Shown in pieces: positions 24,501 through 30,809 of a stretch of 32,745 nucleotides of DNA (position 1 is the stretch's first letter; each line of letters opens with the position of its first letter). The translations under genes and the position numbers were made by a program. The stretch comes from Bacillota bacterium (lineage in GTDB: Bacteria > Bacillota > Clostridia > Peptostreptococcales > Anaerovoracaceae). The notes below the pieces were generated by a model that was given only the letters and a program-made list of their open reading frames with translations, made no database searches and had not been told where the DNA came from. The stretch covers positions 1 to 32,745 of the forward strand of contig JAFYNS010000075.1 of the NCBI GenBank assembly GCA_017556505.1. The letters are read 5' to 3'.

Positions 24501-27500
24501 CGGCATATTGAAGCGTTCATTCCAGTACACACTTCCCACATCGTGGTTCCCGATGTTTGCAGCCAGAGCCAGACTCTTCAGTTCGTCCGGAGCCATAAAT
24601 GCTGCGTATTCGTTGGCGTTGGAATTGTGTTCTACCTGGTCTCCGGCACTGAGCAGGAATGCACTGTCCTTAAACTGGCCGACTGCATATTCCAGTGTCT
24701 TTTCCCAGTTCTGGCCGTCCGTCCTGGTATCTCCACTGGAGCCGATCTGCGGGTCTCCGGCAAAGAGGAAGCGGAATGCTCCGTCAAAATCTCCTGTCTG
24801 GAAGGTATACACATCAGACCAGGCTTCTTCGTTGCCCACACGGTATACATACGTTGTGTTTTCTTCCAGTCTGCCGGTTTCTGCCTTGCTTGCATATTCA
24901 TCCATTCCGGTTCTTCTGGTATCTGCAGTGAACTGTTTCATGCCTTCCTCTGCAGTTGGGAAGGTTCCGTCATTTTCATAGGCATCTGCCGGTGCAATCT
25001 GCAGGAAGGCAGTGCTGCCAGAAGTGCTGATCCAGTTGAAGTTTCTGGTAGTTTCATCGCTTCCCACATTGAAGGTCACGTCGTACACTTCCATGCTGGT
25101 ATTCAGTGCGGTTTCCGCCACGTTCTTCAGTACCGGACGTACCAGCTGGCTGTCCATGGTCCAGGTGTTCTCAAAATCCCAGCCCAGGGTATCCTTATAA
25201 GTTGTTTCTTCGGCGAGCGCTTCATCGGTGACGGTTGCACCCTGTTCGTTGGATGCGTCTGCCCCTTCGGTGACTGCTGTGCCATTCAGCAATGCATTTT
25301 CGGATGCAATATTGTTTGTGAACACGCCGGCTGCCTTACCGATAATTCTGGCGATTGGTTTTCCTTTTACATTGCTTACGTTACCTGCCAGCAGGGCACA
25401 GTCAGAGATATAGGTATCTGTGTAACCATAGCCTGCAATACCGCCGGTGTTCTGTACATAAGAGTATACGTTCGGGATCGCATAACATTTTTCAATAGTG
25501 CCGTTGTGGTCCGCAACACCTGCGATGGCACCGGCTTCCCAGTTGGCTCTTACGCTGACCTGGGTGTAGCAGTTCCGGATGACACCATAGTTTCTGCATG
25601 CGATACCGCCTGCCATCCAGCCGCCATAAATCTTACCATTTACATAGCAGTTTTCGATGATGCCGTTGTTGTAGACTGCCAGCCCTGCCAGATGGTAGCT
25701 GTTGGAACTGGTATCTCCCTGCAGCTTCACGTTGGCCAGACCCAGATTTTTAATGGTGCCCACATTGTTCACAATCAGGGCAATATCTGTCTGGGAACCT
25801 GATGTCTGGATTGCCAGGTTTTCGATGGTATATCCAGCGCCGTCCAGAGTTCCGCAGAATACTTCCGCCGGTGTATAGTCTTCTGTAACGGTGATATTGT
25901 TTTTCAGAACGAAATTGGCCATTGGGTATTCTGCAATCTTCGCTAAATCTGCTTCGGTTTCCACATAAATGGTTTCCCCGGCAGCAGACTGTGCAGCGAT
26001 TTCCGGTACGTTTTTTAATACCGGTCTTCCCAGGGTGTCATCCATGGTCCAGGTATTGGTGAAATCCCAGCCCAGGTTGGTGTAAGCAGCTTCTGCCTTC
26101 AGTGCTTCGTCTGTCACGGTCGCACCGTTTACAGTGGCATCGCCGCAGCTTTCTTCTGCTGCAGCCTGTCCCTGCAGTGTCAGGGATGCAGATGCAATAT
26201 TTCCGGACAGGTTCTGATTCGGGTTGGACCTGCCCAGGATTCTGCCGATGGTAGTCTTGGCAGTATCGGCCATTTCCACAGATCCGGAAAGAACGGCACT
26301 GTTCTGAATGACAGCCGTATTGTCGCGTGCATAAGCAACCAGTCCGCCTGCATTATAGGTAGAGCTGTATACCTCAGCCTGTGCATAGCAGTTTTCTACC
26401 GTAGAACTGATTTCGGACACAGCCACCAGTCCGGCACTTTCGCCGTTTGCTTTGGATGTTACAACCGCATAACAGTTCTTAACGGTGCCGTAGTTGTGGG
26501 CTGCGATACCTGCTGTTCTGTGTCCCCCTTCCACAGACCCGGTCACATAACAGTTTTCAATGATACCGGTGTTGGACGCTGTAATACCAGCAGCCCAGCA
26601 GTCATTATCCATACGTGCGCTGTAGATAGATACACCTGCCAGACCCAGATTTTTAATGCTTCCGCTGTTGTTTTCAATTAGAGCGGCCTTATTGGCTGTA
26701 CCGGTGGCAGCCACCATCAGACCGGTGATCGTATGTCCGTCACCGTCCAGGGTACCGCTGAAAGAAGAAATCGGTGTGAAAAGTCCATCCATCTGGATGT
26801 CAGCAGTCAGTTTGAAGGTTCCCGATGGATTTTCACGAATCAGCTCCAGATCCGCTGCAGCTGCGATTTCAGTCACCACAACAGGCACTTCTTCACTGCC
26901 CTGACCCGGTTCCGGTACATTTTTCAGTGACGGATAATCGTTATCGATGGTCCAGATCGTTTCCGTATCCCATCCCAGGGTATCCTTGTATAAAGCTTCA
27001 CTCTTCAGTTCTTCGTCTGTTACAGTCAGGCCGTTCTTGTTATCTAAAGTACCGTCTGTAACAGGGCTGTTCTGCACCAGTGCGCGGGCAGAAGCTACGT
27101 TGTTCACATAAACAGGCTTCGCCTTTTCCTTCCCGCAGATGCGTGCGTAACTGGTATTGCCTGCGGAAGTCAGAGTTGCGGAACCGCCGGTAACAGCGTT
27201 ATTTCGGATGATCACACTGGTATCCGCACTGTAAGCCACCAGAACACCTACATTATACTTGTTGGTGAAAACAGTAGCATTGGTCCAGCACTTTTCAATT
27301 ACAGAGTTGGCCCTCATAACTGCTGCGATGCCGCCGCATTCAACTTGCGCAGCAGCATCCACGTGTGTATAGCAGTTTCGGATAGTTCCATAGTTTTCTG
27401 CTGTAATGCCGCCCACACGGTATCCTCCGTTAATGGTGCCGGTCACATAGCACTGTTCTATGGTACCGTAATTGTTCGCTGCAATACCGGCAGAAAAATA

Positions 27501-27917
27501 GTTGTTTGCATTGAGGCCGGTAAGATTTACCTCGTACAGACCCAGCTTCTGAATGGTGCCTTCATTGGTAACCACCAGGGCTGCCTGAGTTGGGCCTGAG
27601 GTAATTGCGGTGATGGTCAGGTTGGAAATGGTATGTCCATTTCCGTCCAGAACTCCACTGAAGGAGTCAATTGGTGTAAATTCCCCCGTCATGGTGATGT
27701 CATCTGTCAGCTGGAAGTTTCCGGATGGGTTTTCACGGATTTTTTCCAGATCTGCTTCTGAGCTGATGGCAATCATGCCGCTGGCATTGCTGCCTTCGCT
27801 GCTGCCGTCATCGGCCCACGCATAGGTGGTCGATGACATCATGCTCAGACACATTGACAAAATGATCAGCAGACTGAGAATTTTTTTCGTTGTTTGCTTC
27901 ACATAGGTTTGTCTCAT
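21564..27917 (-). CDS. Giant secreted protein: three beta-helix-like repeats, purple-acid-phosphatase-like domain, NAGPA-type phosphodiester glycosidase
   Basis: About 2117 residues; numbers below count from an upstream ATG 13 codons earlier. Signal peptide 14-48 (KKILSLLIILSMCLSMMSS, then TYAWA). Three GLUG-like repeats of about 290 residues fill 61-948. A purple-acid-phosphatase N-domain (950-1055, ETTRNFNW) precedes a metallophosphoesterase (1060-1310) with GDPQ, GDQ, GNHD, FHHSVY and GHDH. An Ig-like domain (about 1362-1438) is followed by a phosphodiester glycosidase domain (1455-1742) with NGEFYTNNG, HPRTAVGI, VVVDGR and ALNMDGGGSSTS. A Ser-Gly linker (1986-2001) leads to a fibronectin-like domain. 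No LPXTG, SLH or other anchor is seen. The start at 27917 has AGGAGGT seven bases upstream. The chemistry implied is removal of a sugar from a sugar-phosphate diester and then of the phosphate. Confidence 0.88.
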   Translation of the reverse strand: MRQTYVKQTTKKILSLLIILSMCLSMMSSTTYAWADDGSSEGSNASGMIAISSEADLEKIRENPSGNFQLTDDITMTGEFTPIDSFSGVLDGNGHTISNLTITAITSGPTQAALVVTNEGTIQKLGLYEVNLTGLNANNYFSAGIAANNYGTIEQCYVTGTINGGYRVGGITAENYGTIRNCYTHVDAAAQVECGGIAAVMRANSVIEKCWTNATVFTNKYNVGVLVAYSADTSVIIRNNAVTGGSATLTSAGNTSYARICGKEKAKPVYVNNVASARALVQNSPVTDGTLDNKNGLTVTDEELKSEALYKDTLGWDTETIWTIDNDYPSLKNVPEPGQGSEEVPVVVTEIAAAADLELIRENPSGTFKLTADIQMDGLFTPISSFSGTLDGDGHTITGLMVAATGTANKAALIENNSGSIKNLGLAGVSIYSARMDNDCWAAGITASNTGIIENCYVTGSVEGGHRTAGIAAHNYGTVKNCYAVVTSKANGESAGLVAVSEISSTVENCYAQAEVYSSTYNAGGLVAYARDNTAVIQNSAVLSGSVEMADTAKTTIGRILGRSNPNQNLSGNIASASLTLQGQAAAEESCGDATVNGATVTDEALKAEAAYTNLGWDFTNTWTMDDTLGRPVLKNVPEIAAQSAAGETIYVETEADLAKIAEYPMANFVLKNNITVTEDYTPAEVFCGTLDGAGYTIENLAIQTSGSQTDIALIVNNVGTIKNLGLANVKLQGDTSSNSYHLAGLAVYNNGIIENCYVNGKIYGGWMAGGIACRNYGVIRNCYTQVSVRANWEAGAIAGVADHNGTIEKCYAIPNVYSYVQNTGGIAGYGYTDTYISDCALLAGNVSNVKGKPIARIIGKAAGVFTNNIASENALLNGTAVTEGADASNEQGATVTDEALAEETTYKDTLGWDFENTWTMDSQLVRPVLKNVAETALNTSMEVYDVTFNVGSDETTRNFNWISTSGSTAFLQIAPADAYENDGTFPTAEEGMKQFTADTRRTGMDEYASKAETGRLEENTTYVYRVGNEEAWSDVYTFQTGDFDGAFRFLFAGDPQIGSSGDTRTDGQNWEKTLEYAVGQFKDSAFLLSAGDQVEHNSNANEYAAFMAPDELKSLALAANIGNHDVGSVYWNERFNMPNLSRKYGTADSDSKSGGDYWFTYNNVLFISLNSNNLSTASHEAFIDEVLREHGQGVDWKVVTFHHSVYSSATHYDDTDIIQRREELPNIFSKYDIDVVLMGHDHVYTRSYMMNGTNVADDQDGIDPASGDVLYLTANSASGSKYYALQSDAIITQYAKVSRQDSRPSITNVDVDEHHFTLSTCFTDNDGSAEANLMDTVTLTKNENGDAEAPTILLPVEKNVAAGPDFDPMEGVNIIDNVDENLESQVTVTGEVDSNTPGVYTLTYTVSDKAGNTATATRTVVITVSQITEAIQSDETSQVAEGVTLRQMTFTDTDNLKQVANIIDVDLNNKNISIAVGTRNDVQLEMTDDDDNDLRDRTWKDSYGETVKNQAIQTEAVGKDVVAAVNGEFYTNNGPEGHLIKDGGKILEGIMTPGVVVDGITRNYPLRAFFGILEDGTAIIGDYGEDWETYKDQLVQASGGQFWMVKDGVVQDFSDYDVTDTSDPDYDEEYVYRHGTHPRTAVGIREDGSVFFVVVDGRGYNNGAQGFTIEKLGQYMKDLGAVQALNMDGGGSSTSVILNEDGEYEVTNDPSNSYGERTVCSSLMVMVTVPTVKLDVENGAVKGFTAHNFSDDSVVVIARYSKDGSKLLDKQLVTVTGAGKNQSGKYFTLEEAMSFESGDQIRIYAWDSLEDMTSAMVPQVTCYQSGTDPLTGDLALNEVEYEDAENTFPLSAQCHEAYLALEQKTYSSSAAAANGTFALSAQTVKDGIASGTVTLKGAAEGVQVTMAAVKKDVDLKNLTADDILYLSEVPTDANGQIKYQFALDGEADGYQLVLSAKSAQQAVTALTGNSSSGSGSGSGSGSGSGSGTTGGSQTPGTAPDIEDDKDSTADQIAAVKSTKLITRSKLTTLKGKKAVKVWWYEKESDVDFDGYQIFRSTKRYSGFTKKPIFTTTKTSYYNTKGLKTGNTYYYKVRGCQEINGKKYYTDWSTKAWRTIK
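21954..22001 (-). repeat. Hexanucleotide repeat encoding a Ser-Gly linker
   Basis: Eight Ser-Gly dipeptides are encoded by a tandem six-base repeat (variants of GGTTCC and GGCTCC read on the minus strand). It is a flexible linker between the enzyme part and the C-terminal fibronectin-like domain. Six-base unit changes would alter linker length without a frameshift. Confidence 0.8.
25113..25970 (-). repeat. Surface repeat 3 of the giant secreted protein
   Basis: Third copy with the same order (TEADLAKIAEYPMANFVL, GTLDGAGYTIENL, NNGIIENCYVNG, TVTDEALAEETTYKDTLGWD, PVLKNVAE), more diverged at its N-terminal strand. It passes directly into the phosphatase N-domain. Confidence 0.75.
26001..26876 (-). 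repeat. Surface repeat 2 of the giant secreted protein
   Basis: Same order of elements as repeat 1 (AAAADLELIRENPSGTFKL, GTLDGDGHTITGL, NTGIIENCYVTG, TVTDEALKAEAAYTNLGWD, PVLKNVPE). It appears closest to repeat 1 by eye. Confidence 0.75.
26907..27776 (-). repeat. Surface repeat 1 of the giant secreted protein
   Basis: Repeat unit of about 290 codons: opens with ISSEADLEKIRENPSGNFQL, then GVLDGNGHTISNLTI, several NYGTI-NCY turns typical of a parallel beta-helix, and closes with TVTDEELKSEALYKDTLGWD and a WTID..PSLKNVPE element. Confidence 0.75.
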
Positions 27918-27941
27918 TTCTTTTACCTCCTTGTGGCCCCA

Positions 27942-27997
27942 TTGTATCTTTTCCATGTTAAAGGCTTATAAAAGGAACGGTAAAACCTGCGTAAAAC
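27942..27997 (-). promoter_or_regulatory. Pho-box-like promoter of the giant phosphoesterase gene
   Basis: Reading the minus strand, TTTTAC (27996-27991), TTTTAC (27985-27980), TTTTAT (27973-27968) and TTTAACA (27962-27956) recur at 11, 12 and 11 bp. A -10 box TACAAT (27947-27942) follows with no usable -35. With initiation near 27935 the four boxes span about -22 to -62, the position and period of PhoP core sites (TTAACA-like hexamers on an 11-bp period) in Firmicutes. The boxes lie between the pdaA stop and the start codon at 27917. Confidence 0.5.
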
Positions 27998-28003
27998 TTT
28001 TTC

Positions 28004-28837
28004 CTATTTCAGTTCTTCCAGACTCCGAAACACATAACCTTTCTGTTTCCATCCCTGAATCAGTTCCTGCAGGATTTCTGCATTGGTTTTCGATGTAGAA
28101 TGAAGCAGAACGATGGCTCCCGGATGAATCCGGCGGTTCAGAAGGTTCAGAGCCTCTTCTCTGGCAGGCTGTTTGTTTTCGTACCAGTCTACGTAGGCCA
28201 GACTCCAGAAGACTGTGGTGTATCCCAGTTCGTCTGCCTGTTTCAGGTTTTCTTCGCTGTACTTTCCCTGGGGCGGCCGGTAATACTTTTTCATTTCGCT
28301 GCCAGTCACGGTACGGTATACCGCTTCCAGCTGTTCCAGTTCCTTTTTAAAATCTTCTTTAGATGCGATGGCCGACATGTCGGGATGATGCATGGTATGG
28401 TTTCCCACCAGATGCCCCTCCGCCTCCATCCGTTTCACCAGGTCCGGATTTTCTTCCATATAGTTTCCTACCAGAAAGAATGCAGCAGGTACTTTTTCAT
28501 CCTTCAGAACATCCAGAATTCCCGGCGTATATCCGTTTTCATAACCCGCATCAAAGGTCAGGTAGATGCATCTGTCTTTCACATCCTGTTCCGTCCCGTA
28601 AAACCATGCATCGTACTGCTGCAGGTATTCTCTGGTGGCGTTTCCCACCGGCGTTTTTCCTTCTTCCTGGAAACTGAGTCCCCAGTTCCCTTCTGCAGCC
28701 GCATTGACAGCCTCACTCAGTGTCTGAACCTGCAGTTCTTTTTTTTCAAAGTTTTTCATAATCTGATTTTTCGTTACTGCTGCTCCTCCTACCAGCATAA
28801 CCGTTATCACCAGTGCATTCATAACTTCTTTCTTCAT
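28004..28837 (-). CDS. pdaA: Polysaccharide deacetylase, PdaA-type (delta-lactam-forming, spore cortex)
   Basis: 277 residues. One N-terminal membrane anchor or uncleaved signal (about 7-21). The PdaA N-region NWGLSFQEEGKTPVGN (51-66) and YDAWFYG precede the NodB domain: TFDAGYENG (D96), metal ligands H147 and H151 (GNHTMHH), YYRPPQGKY (R187), AYVDW (D217) and VLLHS (H246). PdaA removes acetyl groups from N-acetylmuramic acid during delta-lactam formation in spore cortex. The ATG directly follows a T-run; the ribosome binding site AGGTGA lies inside the terminator hairpin of the preceding gene. It ends 8 bases before the Pho-like boxes of the giant gene. Confidence 0.9.
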   Translation of the reverse strand: MKKEVMNALVITVMLVGGAAVTKNQIMKNFEKKELQVQTLSEAVNAAAEGNWGLSFQEEGKTPVGNATREYLQQYDAWFYGTEQDVKDRCIYLTFDAGYENGYTPGILDVLKDEKVPAAFFLVGNYMEENPDLVKRMEAEGHLVGNHTMHHPDMSAIASKEDFKKELEQLEAVYRTVTGSEMKKYYRPPQGKYSEENLKQADELGYTTVFWSLAYVDWYENKQPAREEALNLLNRRIHPGAIVLLHSTSKTNAEILQELIQGWKQKGYVFRSLEELK

Positions 28838-28873
28838 AAAAAATCACCTCATGGCAGTCTATGCCACGAGGTG
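28838..28873 (-). terminator. Terminator hairpin that contains the pdaA ribosome binding site
   Basis: On the minus strand CACCTC and TGGCA (28873-28862) pair with TGCCA and GAGGTG (28856-28845) around a five-base loop, with one mismatch, followed by A and six T (28843-28838) and then the pdaA ATG (28837-28835). The 3' arm GAGGTG is the pdaA ribosome binding site. The structure can therefore end the purF-like/nudC/reductase transcript and also mask pdaA translation in any read-through RNA. Confidence 0.8.
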
Positions 28874-28894
28874 AGTCATCATTCAGCATTTATG

Positions 28895-29923
28895 CTATTT
28901 GGTGTTTTCAGCCACAATCTTACGGTAGCCTTCCAGGTTCTGACGGAGCAGTTCCGGTGTATCCAGTTCATATGGACAGCGCTTCTTACACTGACCGCAG
29001 TCGATACACTTGGTGATGCGTTCCATTTCTTCCTGTTTTTCTTCGGTAATCCAAGGCGCAACCGGACCACGGGTCATCATGAGAACCATTCTGGCACAGT
29101 TATTGATTGGAATACCCACAGGACATGGCATACAGTATCCGCATCCGCGGCAGAATCCGCCCTTCAGTTCTTCCCTGTCCTTTTCAATGACAGCCTTCAC
29201 TTCTTCGTCTTCCATGGTCGGTACATTTATAGCGCATCCCAGGAATTCGTCCAGTTCTTCTTCCTTCTGTACGCCCCAGATTGGAAGCACACCTGGGAAC
29301 TGGTTCAGATAAGCATAGGCTGCACGGCCATTCTGAATCAGACCGCCGGACATCCCCTTCATGGCGATAAAGCCCATATCCGCTTCTTCACAAAGCTGGA
29401 GAATCCGCAGTTCCTTCTCGGTAGACAGATAATTCAGCGGGAACTGGAGGGTTTCATACAGTCCGGATGCAATCGCTTCTTCAGCCACAGCAAGGCGATG
29501 GTTTGTAATGCCGATATGGCGGATTTTGCCGGCCGCCTTTGCTTCCAGCAGGGCGTCATACAGTCCGTCTTCACCGCCCGGCTTCGGACAGAACGGGGTA
29601 TTATGAAGCTGATACAGGTCCACATAACCGGTCTTCAGCTGACTCAGGGAATAATCCAGTTCTTCCTTCAGCTTTTCACCGGTCAGAGCCATGGACTTGG
29701 TTGCGATGAAGATGTTTTCTCTCACATCGGCCAGAGCCAGTCCGATCTTATGTTCACTGTCAGTATAAAATCTTGCGGTATCGTAGAAATTCACACCATG
29801 TTCGTATGCCTTGCGGAGCAGTTTTACCGCTTCTTCATCGCTGATTCTCTGAATCGGCAGTGCACCGAAACCATTTTTATCGGCCAAAATTCCTGTTTTT
29901 CCAAGTCTGACTTTTGTATTCAT
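28895..29923 (-). CDS. Aldo/keto reductase with C-terminal double [4Fe-4S] ferredoxin domain
   Basis: 342 residues. A TIM-barrel aldo/keto reductase (about 1-235) has the full catalytic tetrad D48, Y53, K76 and H107. The C-terminal domain has two cluster motifs: C258, C261, C264 and C267 followed by Pro, with C276 nearby, and C306, C309, C312 and C316 followed by Pro. Fused Fe-S reductases of this type are common in anaerobic Firmicutes; their substrates are unknown, and electrons may come from ferredoxin rather than NAD(P)H. The ATG overlaps the nudC stop (TAATG), so the two are translationally coupled. A terminator follows 22 bases after the stop. Confidence 0.92.
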   Translation of the reverse strand: MNTKVRLGKTGILADKNGFGALPIQRISDEEAVKLLRKAYEHGVNFYDTARFYTDSEHKIGLALADVRENIFIATKSMALTGEKLKEELDYSLSQLKTGYVDLYQLHNTPFCPKPGGEDGLYDALLEAKAAGKIRHIGITNHRLAVAEEAIASGLYETLQFPLNYLSTEKELRILQLCEEADMGFIAMKGMSGGLIQNGRAAYAYLNQFPGVLPIWGVQKEEELDEFLGCAINVPTMEDEEVKAVIEKDREELKGGFCRGCGYCMPCPVGIPINNCARMVLMMTRGPVAPWITEEKQEEMERITKCIDCGQCKKRCPYELDTPELLRQNLEGYRKIVAENTK

Positions 29924-30798
29924 TAAAGTAACTCCTTTTCTTTTCCTGCACGGAACGCTTCAATCATGGTGCCGGTCAGACTGATTCTGCCGGATGCTTC
30001 CGGTATTTCATCTCTGTACAGCCATTCGCCTACAGACAGTTCCTCTTCATCCAGATGGATTTCGTCGGATCCATCCAGGTCGCACCAGAATCCCATGAGC
30101 AGGGTATCGCTGAAGGACCATGGCTGGCTGCCGCAGTAACGGATGTTTTTCACGCAGACGCCCACTTCTTCCATCACCTCACGGCGTACAGTATCCTCGA
30201 TTGGCTCGCCAATCTCAGCAAAACCTGCAATCAGAGCATACCGTGTGTAGCTCCGTCCGCTGTATTTGGTCAGCAGAAGCCGCTCCCCATCGGTCACGCC
30301 TACGATGACTGCAGGGGAAATCTTTGGATAAATGGTATTGCCGCAGACCGGACAGCGGAGCATACGCTCCTTTTCAGAATGTACCAGTTCACCGCCGCAT
30401 CGTCCGCAGTACTTGTTATTATCGTACCAGTTTTTCAGCTGCAGTCCTGTAATTCCCGCAAAACACTGCCACAGAGGCTCGGATTCACGGAACACGCTGC
30501 TCTCCATGGAGAAACGCTGTGCTGCGGTTTCCGGCAGTTCCGGTTTTTCCTTCAGCAGGTAATATCCTGTTTCATCAATGGTGAAGAGATAAGTGCACTC
30601 TTCTGCTGCCGCTGCAGCACCGGGTCCCAGATCACGGAACCGCGGGAAAATAAGATTCTGTGGAGAATCCGGTGTTTCACCCGGCTCCCAGCCCGACAGC
30701 ACGCTGTCGCCCTCATAATAGAGTGCAAAACTTTCCGGCTTCGGCGGTACCGGCTTGTATTCATTACGATAAACGTGTGGATAAATGTTCTGAATCAC
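29923..30798 (-). CDS. nudC: NADH pyrophosphatase / NAD-cap hydrolase NudC
   Basis: 291 residues. A variable N-domain (1-125) is followed by a zinc ribbon with C131, C134, C149 and C152, then the Nudix box starting at G192 (GFAEIGE, RREVMEEVGV). The NudC-specific SQPWSFSDTLLMGF (224-237) follows and separates it from other Nudix enzymes. It splits NAD(H) to NMN(H) and AMP and can remove NAD caps from RNA. The first codon is GTG, with GAGGAG seven bases upstream, overlapping the end of the PurF-like gene. It lies 11 bases after that gene, so the two share a transcript. Confidence 0.92.
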   Translation of the reverse strand: MIQNIYPHVYRNEYKPVPPKPESFALYYEGDSVLSGWEPGETPDSPQNLIFPRFRDLGPGAAAAAEECTYLFTIDETGYYLLKEKPELPETAAQRFSMESSVFRESEPLWQCFAGITGLQLKNWYDNNKYCGRCGGELVHSEKERMLRCPVCGNTIYPKISPAVIVGVTDGERLLLTKYSGRSYTRYALIAGFAEIGEPIEDTVRREVMEEVGVCVKNIRYCGSQPWSFSDTLLMGFWCDLDGSDEIHLDEEELSVGEWLYRDEIPEASGRISLTGTMIEAFRAGKEKELL

Positions 30799-30809
30799 TT
30801 GTATCTCCT

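Noticed and set aside
27918-27956. Upstream ATG adding 13 codons (MEKIQWGHKEVKE) to the giant secreted protein
   Set aside because: It lies upstream of or within the predicted -10 box, while AGGAGGT stands seven bases before the ATG at 27917 and the signal peptide then starts in the normal place.
28100-29926. 608-codon plus-strand frame
   Set aside because: It spans pdaA, a terminator and the Fe-S reductase in antisense; caused by codon bias of those genes.
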